Below are positions 35,486 to 43,262 of a DNA stretch of 64,000 nucleotides, piece after piece; positions within the stretch are counted from its first letter, which is position 1; the number at the start of each line of letters is the position of its first letter. This stretch comes from Chitinophagaceae bacterium (GTDB taxonomy: Bacteria; Bacteroidota; Bacteroidia; Chitinophagales; Chitinophagaceae): NCBI GenBank assembly GCA_014879565.1, contig JACSRW010000033.1:1-64000 (forward strand), read 5' to 3'. Below the pieces are notes generated by a model. That model was not told the origin of the DNA. It saw only the letters and a program-made list of their open reading frames with translations, and searched no databases. The position numbers and the translations under genes are program-made.

Positions 35486-36216
35486 TCACAGCCGGGATAA
35501 GTGCGCTGCATATACTGCATTTCTGCCAGGATAAAACCAAGATGCTCTGTATGGACGCCGGTTTTACCCCCGCTGTGCATGAATGTTTCACCAGGCAGAT
35601 CCAGCGTGGCTTCGCGGAGAACTGCCTGCACCTTTTCATTCCATAAAGGCCGGATAGCAGAAAGATCTGTACCCTGCCCGCTTTCATATGCCGCCGGCAT
35701 AAACAGTTCCCCGGTATATGGCCAGAGAGCTGCCAGTGCCAGCTGTAAACGCTGTTTACTTTCAGTGGTGCCATCACCCAGCCGGATCACCCATTCCCCG
35801 CTCCAGCGTACATGATACCTTACTTCTTTAAGAGATTTTTCCGCAATAGCCGCCAGCTGGGCATCGGGGTGGGAAAGAAGTTGCTGACAGAGATAATACT
35901 GATAGGTACTGAAAAAAAACTGGCGTAAAACGGTATGTGCCCAGTCAGCTTTTGGCTGCTCCACCAGCAGGCAATTGAGAAATTCCCTTTCTGTGCGCAG
36001 GTAAGCCAGGCTGTCTTCCGTAGTGCCCTCTCCAAGCAGGCTGGCAGCATACTGGTAAAGACTGCGGGCCTGGCCAACCAGGTCGAGTGTTATATTGGTG
36101 ATAGCGATATCCTGTTCCAGCACCGGTCCGTGTCCGCACCACTCGCTGTTGCGCTGGCCGAGGATAAGTGAATTGTCGGCCAGGTGAAGGATATAGCTCG
36201 TTTTTTTTTGGTTCAT
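35479..36216 (-). CDS. paaC: PaaC, phenylacetyl-CoA epoxidase structural subunit
   Basis: 245-aa ferritin-like helical protein of the PaaA/PaaC family, lacking the full di-iron ligand set and so structural. It begins YILHLADNSLILGQRNSEWCGHGP (from residue 8), the PaaC signature. PaaC pairs with PaaA in the multicomponent epoxidase that adds oxygen to phenylacetyl-CoA. It overlaps paaD downstream and is separated from paaB by a repeat-filled gap. Confidence 0.93.
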   Translation of the reverse strand: MNQKKTSYILHLADNSLILGQRNSEWCGHGPVLEQDIAITNITLDLVGQARSLYQYAASLLGEGTTEDSLAYLRTEREFLNCLLVEQPKADWAHTVLRQFFFSTYQYYLCQQLLSHPDAQLAAIAEKSLKEVRYHVRWSGEWVIRLGDGTTESKQRLQLALAALWPYTGELFMPAAYESGQGTDLSAIRPLWNEKVQAVLREATLDLPGETFMHSGGKTGVHTEHLGFILAEMQYMQRTYPGCEW

Positions 36217-36226
36217 TTCTGTTCGG

Positions 36227-36293
36227 TTGAAAAGTTGAAAGCTAAGGAGTATCCTTGTTAACCTGTCAACTTATTAACTTATTAACTTGTCAG
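36227..36293. repeat. 8-bp tandem repeat block, paaC-paaB gap
   Basis: Two units (TTGAAAAG, TTGAAAGC) in one direction, an 11-base spacer, then five units in the opposite direction (CTTGTTAA, CCTGTCAA, CTTATTAA, CTTATTAA, CTTGTCAG) ending at the base before the paaB stop. Consensus unit CTTRTYAA. The two orientations could fold back on each other. Confidence 0.75.
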
Positions 36294-36653
36294 CTACATA
36301 TGATTCACTTCATCGGGCAATTCATAAAAGGTTGGATGCCGGTACACTTTATCCTTCGCCGGTTCATACAGTTCGCCGGCTTCTTCCGGGTTAGACGCCG
36401 TGATATGTTTGCTTTCCACCACCCAGATACTCACCCCTTCCATCCGTCGGGTGTACACATCCCGGGCATTTTCAAGAGCCATCCTGGCATCAGCCGCGTG
36501 CAGGCTGCCCGCATGTTTGTGTTCCAGCCCGTTTTTACTCCGGATAAACACTTCCCACAAGGGCCAGTCGTGGCCCGAAGCGGAACCGGTGACCGCGGCT
36601 CCTGATTTATCCTCAGGAATGTCGCCATAGTAGAATTTTCTCAGCAGGTTCAT
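36294..36653 (-). CDS. paaB: PaaB, phenylacetyl-CoA epoxidase subunit
   Basis: 119-aa PaaB: VFIRSKNGLEHKHAGSLHAADARMALENARDVYTRR-type sequence is the family hallmark (about 34-70). PaaB is the small subunit that bridges the PaaAC dimers and the PaaE reductase. Length is a little over the E. coli protein (95 aa). Tandem 8-bp repeats lie on both sides of the gene. Confidence 0.95.
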   Translation of the reverse strand: MNLLRKFYYGDIPEDKSGAAVTGSASGHDWPLWEVFIRSKNGLEHKHAGSLHAADARMALENARDVYTRRMEGVSIWVVESKHITASNPEEAGELYEPAKDKVYRHPTFYELPDEVNHM

Positions 36654-36699
36654 GGTATTTTGGATTTGAGTTATTATTAATTATTGAGAAGTGAACGCC

Positions 36700-36776
36700 T
36701 TAACAGGTTGACACGTTCACCAAACAGCCTGATGCGAGGACTCCCTTGTCAACGTATCAACCTTTCAACTTGTCAA
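36700..36776. repeat. 8-bp repeats entering the 3' end of paaA
   Basis: Three units in one direction (TTAACAGG, TTGACACG, TTCACCAA; 36700-36723), then four in the other (CTTGTCAA, CGTATCAA, CCTTTCAA, CTTGTCAA; 36745-36776). GGTTGACACGTT at 36706-36717 is complementary to 36751-36762 at 11 of 12 positions, so a hairpin is possible. The right-hand units contain the paaA stop codon and encode its last residues VDKLKG. Confidence 0.75.
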
Positions 36777-37692
36777 CCCGCTTCCTGGCATACGCTTCGG
36801 CCGCCTCCCGAACCCATTCGCCTTCTTCCCAGGCTTTGCGACGGGCATCCAGCCTTTGTTTATTGCAGGGTCCGTTTCCTTTCACTACCTGCCAGAATTC
36901 ATCCCAGTTGATTTCGCCAAAATCATAATGCTTGCGTTCTTCATTCCACTTCAGGTGCGGATCGGGGAGGGTCATACCCAGTGTTTTGATCTGTTCTGCG
37001 ATCATATCCACAAAATTCTGCCGCAGTTCATCATTGCTTTTCCGTTTGATCTTCCACTTCATACTCTGGTCGCTGTTGGTGCTTTCTGTATCCCGCGGAC
37101 CAAACATCATCAGCGCCGGCCACCACCAGCGGTTAATGGCATCCTGGCACATGGCCTTCTGAGCTTCCGTGCCCCTGGATAACACCAGCAAAGCTTCAAA
37201 GCCCTGGCGCTGGTGAAAACTCTCCTCTTTGCAGATACGTACCATCGCCCGGGCATAGGGCCCATAGGAGGTACGGGTCAGCATTACCTGGTTCATAATC
37301 GCCGCACCGTCTACCAGCCAGCCGATGGCGCCGATATCTGCCCAGGTGAGCGTAGGATAGTTAAATATAGAAGAGTATTTCGCTTTACCACTGTGCAGAT
37401 CATTGATCATTTCCTCCCGGCTCATGCCCAGGGTTTCTGCAGCAGAATACAGATACAATCCGTGCCCGCCCTCATCCTGCACTTTCGCGATCAGGATGGC
37501 TTTTCGTTTAAGCGAAGGCGCACGGGTAATCCAGTTACCCTCCGGCAGCATTCCCACAATTTCGCTGTGCGCATGCTGGCTGATCTGCCGGATATTGGTT
37601 TTGCGGTAGGCCTCCGGCATCCAGTCCTTTGGCTCGATTTTTATTTCGTTTTCAATTTTATCCCGGAACAGCATTTCAGGATCCATCACCAT
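36757..37692 (-). CDS. paaA: PaaA, catalytic subunit of phenylacetyl-CoA epoxidase
   Basis: 311-aa di-iron monooxygenase subunit. ExxH-type iron ligand motifs are visible in QDEGGHGLY and [11 protein letters not shown], with the family segments [22 protein letters not shown] (in outline) and WGPRD-type FGPRDTES. PaaA epoxidises the ring of phenylacetyl-CoA. It is the first of paaA-B-C-D on the minus strand. The C-terminal residues VDKLKG are encoded by an intergenic-type repeat, so the last few residues may be a recent addition. Confidence 0.96.
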   Translation of the reverse strand: MVMDPEMLFRDKIENEIKIEPKDWMPEAYRKTNIRQISQHAHSEIVGMLPEGNWITRAPSLKRKAILIAKVQDEGGHGLYLYSAAETLGMSREEMINDLHSGKAKYSSIFNYPTLTWADIGAIGWLVDGAAIMNQVMLTRTSYGPYARAMVRICKEESFHQRQGFEALLVLSRGTEAQKAMCQDAINRWWWPALMMFGPRDTESTNSDQSMKWKIKRKSNDELRQNFVDMIAEQIKTLGMTLPDPHLKWNEERKHYDFGEINWDEFWQVVKGNGPCNKQRLDARRKAWEEGEWVREAAEAYARKRVDKLKG

Positions 37693-37708
37693 GGCAAACA
37701 GTTTGGAT

Positions 37709-37716
37709 CAAATTTA
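37709..37716 (-). promoter_or_regulatory. -7 element upstream of paaA
   Basis: Minus-strand TAAATTTG matches TAnnTTTG, 16 bases upstream of the paaA ATG. No clear -33 element; paaA may also be read from the promoter before the TetR gene. Confidence 0.4.
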
Positions 37717-37803
37717 TATATAAACGAACACCTGTTTGCATATTTTTTTACGAAACAGAACAGAAGGACGGGTATACTTCAACAAGCGGGTTCTTATTAT
37801 GAA

Positions 37804-37813
37804 AACGGTCGTT
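37804..37813. promoter_or_regulatory. PaaR-like operator AACGGTCGTT
   Basis: The 10-bp palindrome AACGGTCGTT lies between paaE and paaA. It fits the core AACGNNCGTT that I recall for the TetR-family repressor PaaR of Thermus, and a TetR gene is the adjacent operon member. It is 112 bases from the paaA start. Confidence 0.45.
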
Positions 37814-37854
37814 AACCGGGGGTGCTGCCGAAGAAAAGTGGGTACTGTTTAAAA

Positions 37855-38931
37855 CTACCGGGCATCAAAATCCACCACCACTCTTTCTGTTTTGGGGTGA
37901 CTCTGGCAGGTCAGGATAAATCCTTTGGCGATTTCCTCTTCTTCCAGTCCCCAGTGCACATCCATCTGCACTTCACCTTCCAGCAGCCTGGCTTTACAGG
38001 TGCAGCACATGCCCCCCTTGCAGGCATAAGGGAGATCGGCTCCCTGCTGTAAGGCAGCATCCAGAATGGTGGCGGGGCTGTTGAGTGGTAAACGGATGTC
38101 AGCACTGCGGCCGTCGGCCCGGATGGTAATATGGCTGATGGCTGCGGATTCCGTGGGGTCTGTTTCAGGGGTATCCTTACGGGCCTGTTTACCGGTATGG
38201 AAGAGTTCAAAATGAATATGCGGTCCGGGTATGCCGGCGGCTGTAAGGAAGTCCCTTACCGTAAAGATCATCTCCTGCGGTCCGCAGATAAAACATTCAT
38301 CCGCTTCTGCCGGATTCAGTAAGGACGAAAGTTCCGCCAGTTTTTTTGTATCAATCCGCCCGAAATTCAGATCCGTATCCGTCCTTTCCCGGCTGAGTAT
38401 ATGCACCAGGCTGAACCGTTCTATGTATGAATTCTTAATGGCTTCCAGTTCTTCAAAAAAAATTATTGATGAACGGTTGCGGTTGCCATAAACAAGTGTT
38501 ATGCTGCTTTGCGGCTCGGAAGCCAGAATGCTTTTTACCAGGGAGATCACCGGGGTGATCCCACTGCCGGCGGCAAAAGCCAGGTAATTTTTTTTGTGCG
38601 TGTTACGCAGTGGAGCGCTGAATTTTCCGACCGGGGGCATTACCTCCAGCTGATCCCCGGCGCGCAGACTTGTATTGGCCCAGGTGGAAAACAAGCCTCC
38701 TTCCACTTTTTTGATCGCGATCCGGAGTTCGTGCTCATAGGGTGCCGAGCAGATAGAATAATTCCGGCGAATTTCCTCTCCGTTGATCCGGGTGCGCACG
38801 GTAAGACTTTGCCCGGCCAGGAAACGGAAGGACTCCCGGAGAGGCTCAGGTACATCAAATAAAACAGAAACGCAATCAGGGGTCTCTCTCCTTACTTCCT
38901 GTACAGAGAGCGGATAAAAATGCAGAGACAT
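37855..38931 (-). CDS. paaE: PaaE, phenylacetyl-CoA epoxidase reductase
   Basis: 358-aa iron-sulphur flavoprotein. FAD-binding domain at about 5-105 (RRNYSICSAP), NAD(P)-binding domain at about 110-240 (AAGSGITPVISLVKS, CGPQEM), and a C-terminal plant-type 2Fe-2S ferredoxin domain with Cys304, Cys309, Cys312 and Cys342. It passes electrons from NADPH to PaaA. It starts 3 bases after the TetR gene stop. Confidence 0.95.
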   Translation of the reverse strand: MSLHFYPLSVQEVRRETPDCVSVLFDVPEPLRESFRFLAGQSLTVRTRINGEEIRRNYSICSAPYEHELRIAIKKVEGGLFSTWANTSLRAGDQLEVMPPVGKFSAPLRNTHKKNYLAFAAGSGITPVISLVKSILASEPQSSITLVYGNRNRSSIIFFEELEAIKNSYIERFSLVHILSRERTDTDLNFGRIDTKKLAELSSLLNPAEADECFICGPQEMIFTVRDFLTAAGIPGPHIHFELFHTGKQARKDTPETDPTESAAISHITIRADGRSADIRLPLNSPATILDAALQQGADLPYACKGGMCCTCKARLLEGEVQMDVHWGLEEEEIAKGFILTCQSHPKTERVVVDFDAR

Positions 38932-38934
38932 AAA

Positions 38935-39528
38935 TCAGGCTTGTTTACGAAGTCCGTCAATCATGATCATAACCATATTGTCTTCCAGTTCCTGCGCGCT
39001 GATCTTGGCTTTGCTCCGGTGCCAGCTTTCAATGCCGCTGATAGCATGCAGCATAATCAGTACGGCGGTGGGGGCGTCAATGGATTTGATTTCGTTTTTG
39101 CGGATGCCTTCTTCAATAATGGAGGCAAATTTTTTACGGTAATTCCGCCGCTGGGTCTGGAAGTTGGACAGATAGGGCTCGTCCAGGTGTTTCCATTCCC
39201 GGTCACTTACATATACGTCCTCATAGTTTTCCGTCATCTGACGGATATGAAAACGCAGCAATTGTTCAATCCGGGCGATAGAAGACTGGTTGCTGTTTTC
39301 TATGCTGTCAATGGTGGTATTATAAAGATTGGCCACATCAAAACAGATGGCTTCCAGGATCTCGTTTTTGGACCGGATATGATTGTACAGACTGGCGGCT
39401 TCAATGCCTACCGCCTCCGCGAGATCACGCATGGAAGTGGCGGCAAATCCCTTTTCCCTGAACATGGCTGCCGCTTTTTTCAGAATCAGTCCTTTTTTGG
39501 ACGCTTTTTTACGTTGAGCCTTCGCCAT
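38935..39528 (-). CDS. TetR/AcrR regulator, probable PaaR
   Basis: 197-aa TetR family protein. N-terminal HTH at about 12-58 (MFREKGFAATSMRDLAEAVGIEAASLYNHI in outline) and a variable ligand-binding C-terminal half. Being the first gene of the minus-strand paa run, 3 bases before paaE, it is the likely repressor of the cluster, responding to phenylacetyl-CoA as PaaR does elsewhere. The operator-like palindrome at 37804 supports this. The basic N terminus (KAQRKKASKK) is unusual but common in this lineage. Confidence 0.85.
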   Translation of the reverse strand: MAKAQRKKASKKGLILKKAAAMFREKGFAATSMRDLAEAVGIEAASLYNHIRSKNEILEAICFDVANLYNTTIDSIENSNQSSIARIEQLLRFHIRQMTENYEDVYVSDREWKHLDEPYLSNFQTQRRNYRKKFASIIEEGIRKNEIKSIDAPTAVLIMLHAISGIESWHRSKAKISAQELEDNMVMIMIDGLRKQA

Positions 39529-39588
39529 AAAACTAAATTTAAGTGGTAAGCAGTTTCCCGGGGGATTTGCATAAATATAGTATAATTC

Positions 39589-40179
39589 TCATTGGTTTGT
39601 CCGGACCTGTCCTGCTTTACCTGGACTGCCCTGTTGTTTGGGCGGAACCAAAAGCTGCACTTCTTCGGGAGTTTTGGGCGGAATAATCAGGTCAGGGCTG
39701 AGGTCTGGTTTGATCTCACGGGCGGCTTTTTCATTATTCTGGGAGTCAAAAAACGTCCAGAAATATCCGCCATCCCAGGATTGGGCGATCAGGTGGTTGA
39801 CCGCTTTAATCCGCCGGCCTTCCCATTCAATCAGGGAATGTAATTCCAGCACGGCCTGAAAGTCTTTTTCTGTTTTAATCAGTTGCAGCACATTGCCGGG
39901 TTTATATTCCTTCCAGGCGGAATCGGGGATTTGCCCGAAAACGCTGGTGACAAAATTGATAAACTCAGCCTTTCCGCCCATGGTGCCAATAATCGCGGGG
40001 TTACTGTAACGGGCAAAAAGTTCCCAGTTACGGGTTTTAAAACCGCTGGCCAGGCTGTCGGCGCAAATCCGAACCCGGTTTTGTAGAAAGAGGGTGTCAA
40101 ATTGTGCCCGCAGCTCAGTGCAGATCAGCAGAAGGACTGCCGGCAATAAGAACCCGGTCCGGCGGGTTTTTTGTTTCAT
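39589..40179 (-). CDS. Exported hypothetical protein, NTF2-like
   Basis: 196-aa protein with a signal peptide (1-25) and a single compact domain at about 30-150 whose pattern (ADSLASGFKTRNWELFARYSNPAIIGTMGGKAEFINF; in outline) suggests an NTF2/SnoaL-like cone fold. The last 40 residues are Pro/Gln-rich and probably unstructured. No function visible. It lies upstream of, and in the same direction as, the TetR gene, with a 60-base gap. Confidence 0.65.
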   Translation of the reverse strand: MKQKTRRTGFLLPAVLLLICTELRAQFDTLFLQNRVRICADSLASGFKTRNWELFARYSNPAIIGTMGGKAEFINFVTSVFGQIPDSAWKEYKPGNVLQLIKTEKDFQAVLELHSLIEWEGRRIKAVNHLIAQSWDGGYFWTFFDSQNNEKAAREIKPDLSPDLIIPPKTPEEVQLLVPPKQQGSPGKAGQVRTNQ

Positions 40180-40255
40180 AACCTAAAGGTATAAAAACCC
40201 GTTCAGGCGAACCGGCTTTCCGGGAATCCCTTTTTTCCGGCTCCCGAAATTACAG

Positions 40256-40263
40256 TAGGTTTG
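40256..40263 (+). promoter_or_regulatory. -7 element of the PfkB kinase promoter
   Basis: TAGGTTTG matches TAnnTTTG exactly, 33 bases before the ATG at 40297. It overlaps the TTG at 40261, which is therefore not the start codon. Confidence 0.45.
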
Positions 40264-40296
40264 CCGCCGAATTTATTAAGTACCAAAACAGCACAA

Positions 40297-41220
40297 ATGT
40301 CCCTGATCACAGTAGGCACCATGGCCTTCGATGCCATTGAAACTCCATTTGGCAAAAATGCCCGTATCGTAGGCGGATCCGCCACCTATGTGGCTTATGC
40401 TGCCAGCAATTTCGTTAAACCGGTTCAGCAGATTTCCATTATCGGAGATGATTTCCCGGAAGAAGAACTGCAGGAATTACGCGACCGCGGGGTGCATATG
40501 GATGGTGTGGTAACGGTACCCGGCAAAAAATCCTTTTTCTGGAGCGGACGGTATCACGAAGACATGAACAGCCGGGACACCCTGGTTACGGAACTGAATG
40601 TACTGGCCGATTTTGATCCGAAAGTACCCGACAGTTACCAGGGAGCGGAATTCCTGATGCTGGGGAACCTGGCACCCAAAATCCAGCTGAATGTGATCCA
40701 GGAAATGAAACAGCGTCCCCGGCTGATCGCGATGGATACCATGAATTTCTGGATGGAATCCGCCATGCCGGAACTGAAAATCGTACTCCGGTATGTGGAT
40801 ATGCTGATTGTAAATGATGCCGAAGCCCGCCAGCTGACCGGACTCTTTTCGCTGGTGAAAGCCGCCAAGGCCATCATGGCAATGGGCCCCCGTTTCCTGA
40901 TCATCAAAAAAGGGGAGCACGGCGCCCTGTTGTTCCATGATGATGAAGTCTTCTTTGCCCCGGCCCTCCCCCTGGAAGATGTATTTGATCCAACCGGGGC
41001 CGGCGATACTTTTGCCGGTGGTTTTATGGGCCATCTGGCCAAAACAGGCGATATCTCCTTTGACAATATGAAAAGGGGGATTATCGTGGGCTCCGCTATG
41101 GCCAGTTTCTGCGTGGAAAAATTTGGCCCCACCCGGCTTAAAGAAGTGACTGCGGATGATATCCATACCCGCATCCGGCAGTTTAAAAACCTGGTCAATT
41201 TTGATATAGAGCTCGTTTGA
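40297..41220 (+). CDS. PfkB family sugar kinase
   Basis: 307-aa ribokinase-fold kinase. It has the Gly-Gly substrate motif (IVGGSATYVAYAASNF, about 30) and the C-terminal ATP/anion-hole signature DPTGAGDTFAGGF with catalytic Asp in GAGD. The substrate (ribose, fructose, adenosine or other) cannot be decided from sequence alone. ATG 40297 is preferred because the frame above it overlaps the promoter. Followed by a strong terminator at 41235-41277. Confidence 0.9.
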   Translation: MSLITVGTMAFDAIETPFGKNARIVGGSATYVAYAASNFVKPVQQISIIGDDFPEEELQELRDRGVHMDGVVTVPGKKSFFWSGRYHEDMNSRDTLVTELNVLADFDPKVPDSYQGAEFLMLGNLAPKIQLNVIQEMKQRPRLIAMDTMNFWMESAMPELKIVLRYVDMLIVNDAEARQLTGLFSLVKAAKAIMAMGPRFLIIKKGEHGALLFHDDEVFFAPALPLEDVFDPTGAGDTFAGGFMGHLAKTGDISFDNMKRGIIVGSAMASFCVEKFGPTRLKEVTADDIHTRIRQFKNLVNFDIELV

Positions 41221-41234
41221 TCATTTTATACAAG

Positions 41235-41277
41235 AGTACTGGTGCTAGCGTTTACCCGCCAGCACCAGTACTTTTTT
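41235..41277 (+). terminator. Intrinsic terminator of the PfkB gene
   Basis: Perfect 12-bp stem AGTACTGGTGCT / AGCACCAGTACT with a 14-base loop, then six T. It begins 14 bases after the kinase stop and extends into the last codons of the convergent lamin-tail gene, so the hairpin sequence is also coding. Confidence 0.85.
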
Positions 41278-42957
41278 ATGCCTTTCTGTTTTTCCTTCTG
41301 CATGAAAAAATTCTGCCAGCAGGATATATGGGCCCGGTGGTAAGGGCCTACCCCGGTCATCCAGCCCGTCCCAGTACCAGCTGCCCTGTAATCCCGCCAG
41401 TTCATTCCTGACCAGTTGCCGCACCGGTCTTCCGCCCGTGTCAAAAACGGTAAGAGTGGCCATATAACCTTGTTGTATAAACGAATATCGGATACGGGCG
41501 AGGTCATCCCGCCCGTCATTATCCGGGGAAAAAACCGGCGGATCCGTTTCTATCTTTCCGGCTGGTTCCTGCCAGCCCCTGTACTGTGAATTTTCATAGC
41601 CCGGTGTGCCGTAACCGGCAGTGGAGGCCGCACTGTGCCAGTTGCGCGGGTCCGGAGATAAACCATCCGGGCTGATTCTTTCCAGTGATACCCCTTCGGT
41701 ATTTCCCAGCAGGCGGAAATGCCAGTCATCGCGGTAAGGCACTTCCTCGGTAATAACCCCGGCAGTATTTAAAAGAATGACATAACCCGATGCATCCGGG
41801 TAGGAGGGAAGGGAGGAAACCGTAAGGATGTTGTTGCTGTCTTTCACCGTATAAAAAGAGGCTAACTGTCCGTCCGTTTCAGTGATCACGGTATACTCCC
41901 CCGGGTAAATAAACCAGGGCACCTGGCTTATTTGTAGTGTATTGCTTAGCAGGAGGCTGCTGCTTCGGTTTGCCAGAAAAAGACGGCCGGCATCCAGTAT
42001 CTTCTGACTGCGGTTGTACACTTCTATATAGTCAGCCCCGCCCGGTAGCGGATTAAACAGTATTTCATTCACAATGATATCTCCCCATCCTGCTTCTTCG
42101 GCCAGTCCTGCTTTTACGGGGCTGCCTTCCCTGATAAGATTGCCGCGGCAATCCCTGATGCCCGATACAGTCACCTGGTACACCCGCCTTTTTTGCAAAG
42201 GGGTGCTGAAGGAAATTTTTACTTCCTGAAAAAGAGGGCCGACAGGTAAGACGGACTGAATAACCGTTCCGTCACTGATGGTATAAGCGGATTTATCGCT
42301 GGCGGATAAACTGTCGGTCGTTTCATTAAAGACCAGGATAAGGCTGAGGCTGTCGCTGCTGTAAGTCCGCAGCAGCCGGGGGCCGCTGGTATCGGTGACT
42401 ATTCCGTTTACTGAATTTTTTTTGCCGGGAGTACCTCCTGCAGGATTTTCACTTGCCGTCCAGTTGGCTCCCCCTCCGCAGGGCCAGCCGGTATCCCGCA
42501 TTTCGAGCGACCAGCCACCTTCTTTTTTAAGCGCGTTATTATACCAATGCGGTGAATAGGATACCGTATGTATCAGTGTGCCCGCTGCCGATTTAAGGGA
42601 AATGATATCTCCCTCATTGGCCAGAGAGGGAAAACTTCCGACGGCAATCACCTGGCCGTAAGGTGCCATCAGCGGGGCCGCTGTATTCCCGCAAACGATC
42701 GCCATACTATCAGGCATGAGCAGGAAGGAAGGGAAGCCGCCGCTTTGTCCGCCCGCATCCGCCAGTCTCCATTGCTGCAGGTTGATTGCTGCGGAAGAAA
42801 TATTTTTAATTTCTATCCATTCATAGGCAGGCAAGCCGGCAGAAGGAGTCGGGTCTGCCATGATCTCAGTGATCACAACGGAGTGCCTGTTCTGTGCAGG
42901 CAAACAAACAGGCGTAAGCATTACCAGTGTGGTAAGCAGGGATAAGGTTCTTTTCAT
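41245..42957 (-). CDS. Lamin-tail domain surface protein, probable T9SS cargo
   Basis: 570-aa exported protein: signal peptide (1-21), lamin-tail domains at about 28-150 (VVITEIMADPTPSAG, YEWIEIKN) and at about 295-440 (IIVNEILFNPLPGGADYIEVYN), an Ig-like region between them, and a C-terminal gliding-motility/FlgD-like module at about 480-570 (FSPDNDGRDDLARI, GSWYWDGLDDRGRPLPPGPYIL). Such C-terminal modules are typical of T9SS type B or FlgD-like cargo. Probably cell-surface or released. Its final codons form the arm of the convergent PfkB terminator. Confidence 0.8.
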   Translation of the reverse strand: MKRTLSLLTTLVMLTPVCLPAQNRHSVVITEIMADPTPSAGLPAYEWIEIKNISSAAINLQQWRLADAGGQSGGFPSFLLMPDSMAIVCGNTAAPLMAPYGQVIAVGSFPSLANEGDIISLKSAAGTLIHTVSYSPHWYNNALKKEGGWSLEMRDTGWPCGGGANWTASENPAGGTPGKKNSVNGIVTDTSGPRLLRTYSSDSLSLILVFNETTDSLSASDKSAYTISDGTVIQSVLPVGPLFQEVKISFSTPLQKRRVYQVTVSGIRDCRGNLIREGSPVKAGLAEEAGWGDIIVNEILFNPLPGGADYIEVYNRSQKILDAGRLFLANRSSSLLLSNTLQISQVPWFIYPGEYTVITETDGQLASFYTVKDSNNILTVSSLPSYPDASGYVILLNTAGVITEEVPYRDDWHFRLLGNTEGVSLERISPDGLSPDPRNWHSAASTAGYGTPGYENSQYRGWQEPAGKIETDPPVFSPDNDGRDDLARIRYSFIQQGYMATLTVFDTGGRPVRQLVRNELAGLQGSWYWDGLDDRGRPLPPGPYILLAEFFHAEGKTERHKKVLVLAGKR

Positions 42958-43028
42958 AGGGGCAATATATTTTTTTTTGATTCCGGGAACGTTTTCACCT
43001 CCTTTCCAGCAAAATTTTTCTTTTCATA

Positions 43029-43060
43029 TTTGGCATTCCACGGGTCCGGGGTTATTTTTG
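43029..43060 (+). promoter_or_regulatory. Promoter of the asd leader
   Basis: TTTG (43029-43032), 20 bases, then TATTTTTG (43053-43060). Both elements fit the Bacteroidota consensus. Predicted start is near 43067, almost at the ATG of the leader ORF. Confidence 0.6.
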
Positions 43061-43067
43061 TGCCGCA

Positions 43068-43112
43068 ATGATGATCAGTAAGCATACAAAACGTATTATC
43101 AAACGTTCCTGA
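43068..43112 (+). CDS. Putative asd leader peptide ORF
   Basis: Fourteen-codon ORF, MMISKHTKRIIKRS, starting one or two bases from the predicted transcript start, so it would be nearly leaderless. Codons for Lys (3), Ile (3), Met (2) and Thr (1) make up most of a short peptide, and those are products of the pathway that begins with aspartate semialdehyde. A hairpin (TTCC/GGAA) overlaps its 3' end and an intrinsic terminator follows 46 bases after its stop. No homologue known to me; coding status is inference. Confidence 0.35.
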   Translation: MMISKHTKRIIKRS

Positions 43113-43158
43113 GGGAAGGTTTGCAGCGTTTGTGTGTAGCCACATAAAAAACTTAAGC

Positions 43159-43186
43159 AGGCCTTCCATATGGAGGGCCTTTTTTT
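43159..43186 (+). terminator. Terminator in the asd leader (attenuator candidate)
   Basis: Stem AGGCCTTCC / GGAGGGCCT (one G-U pair) with loop ATAT, then seven T. It lies 77 bases before the asd ATG and about 100 bases after the predicted promoter start. It therefore either ends a short RNA or controls read-through into asd. Confidence 0.75.
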
Positions 43187-43262
43187 ATGCGGATCTGTTG
43201 CAGGCTCAAACACATTTTATAACCTTAAACACTTCCGCCAGGCGGAAGAGGAGAAACAAACA

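Noticed and set aside
43125-43150. Fourth copy of the sus-type operator in the asd leader (TGTGT and ACATA)
   Set aside because: The spacing is 6 rather than 7 bases and the outer bases do not match; treated as chance.
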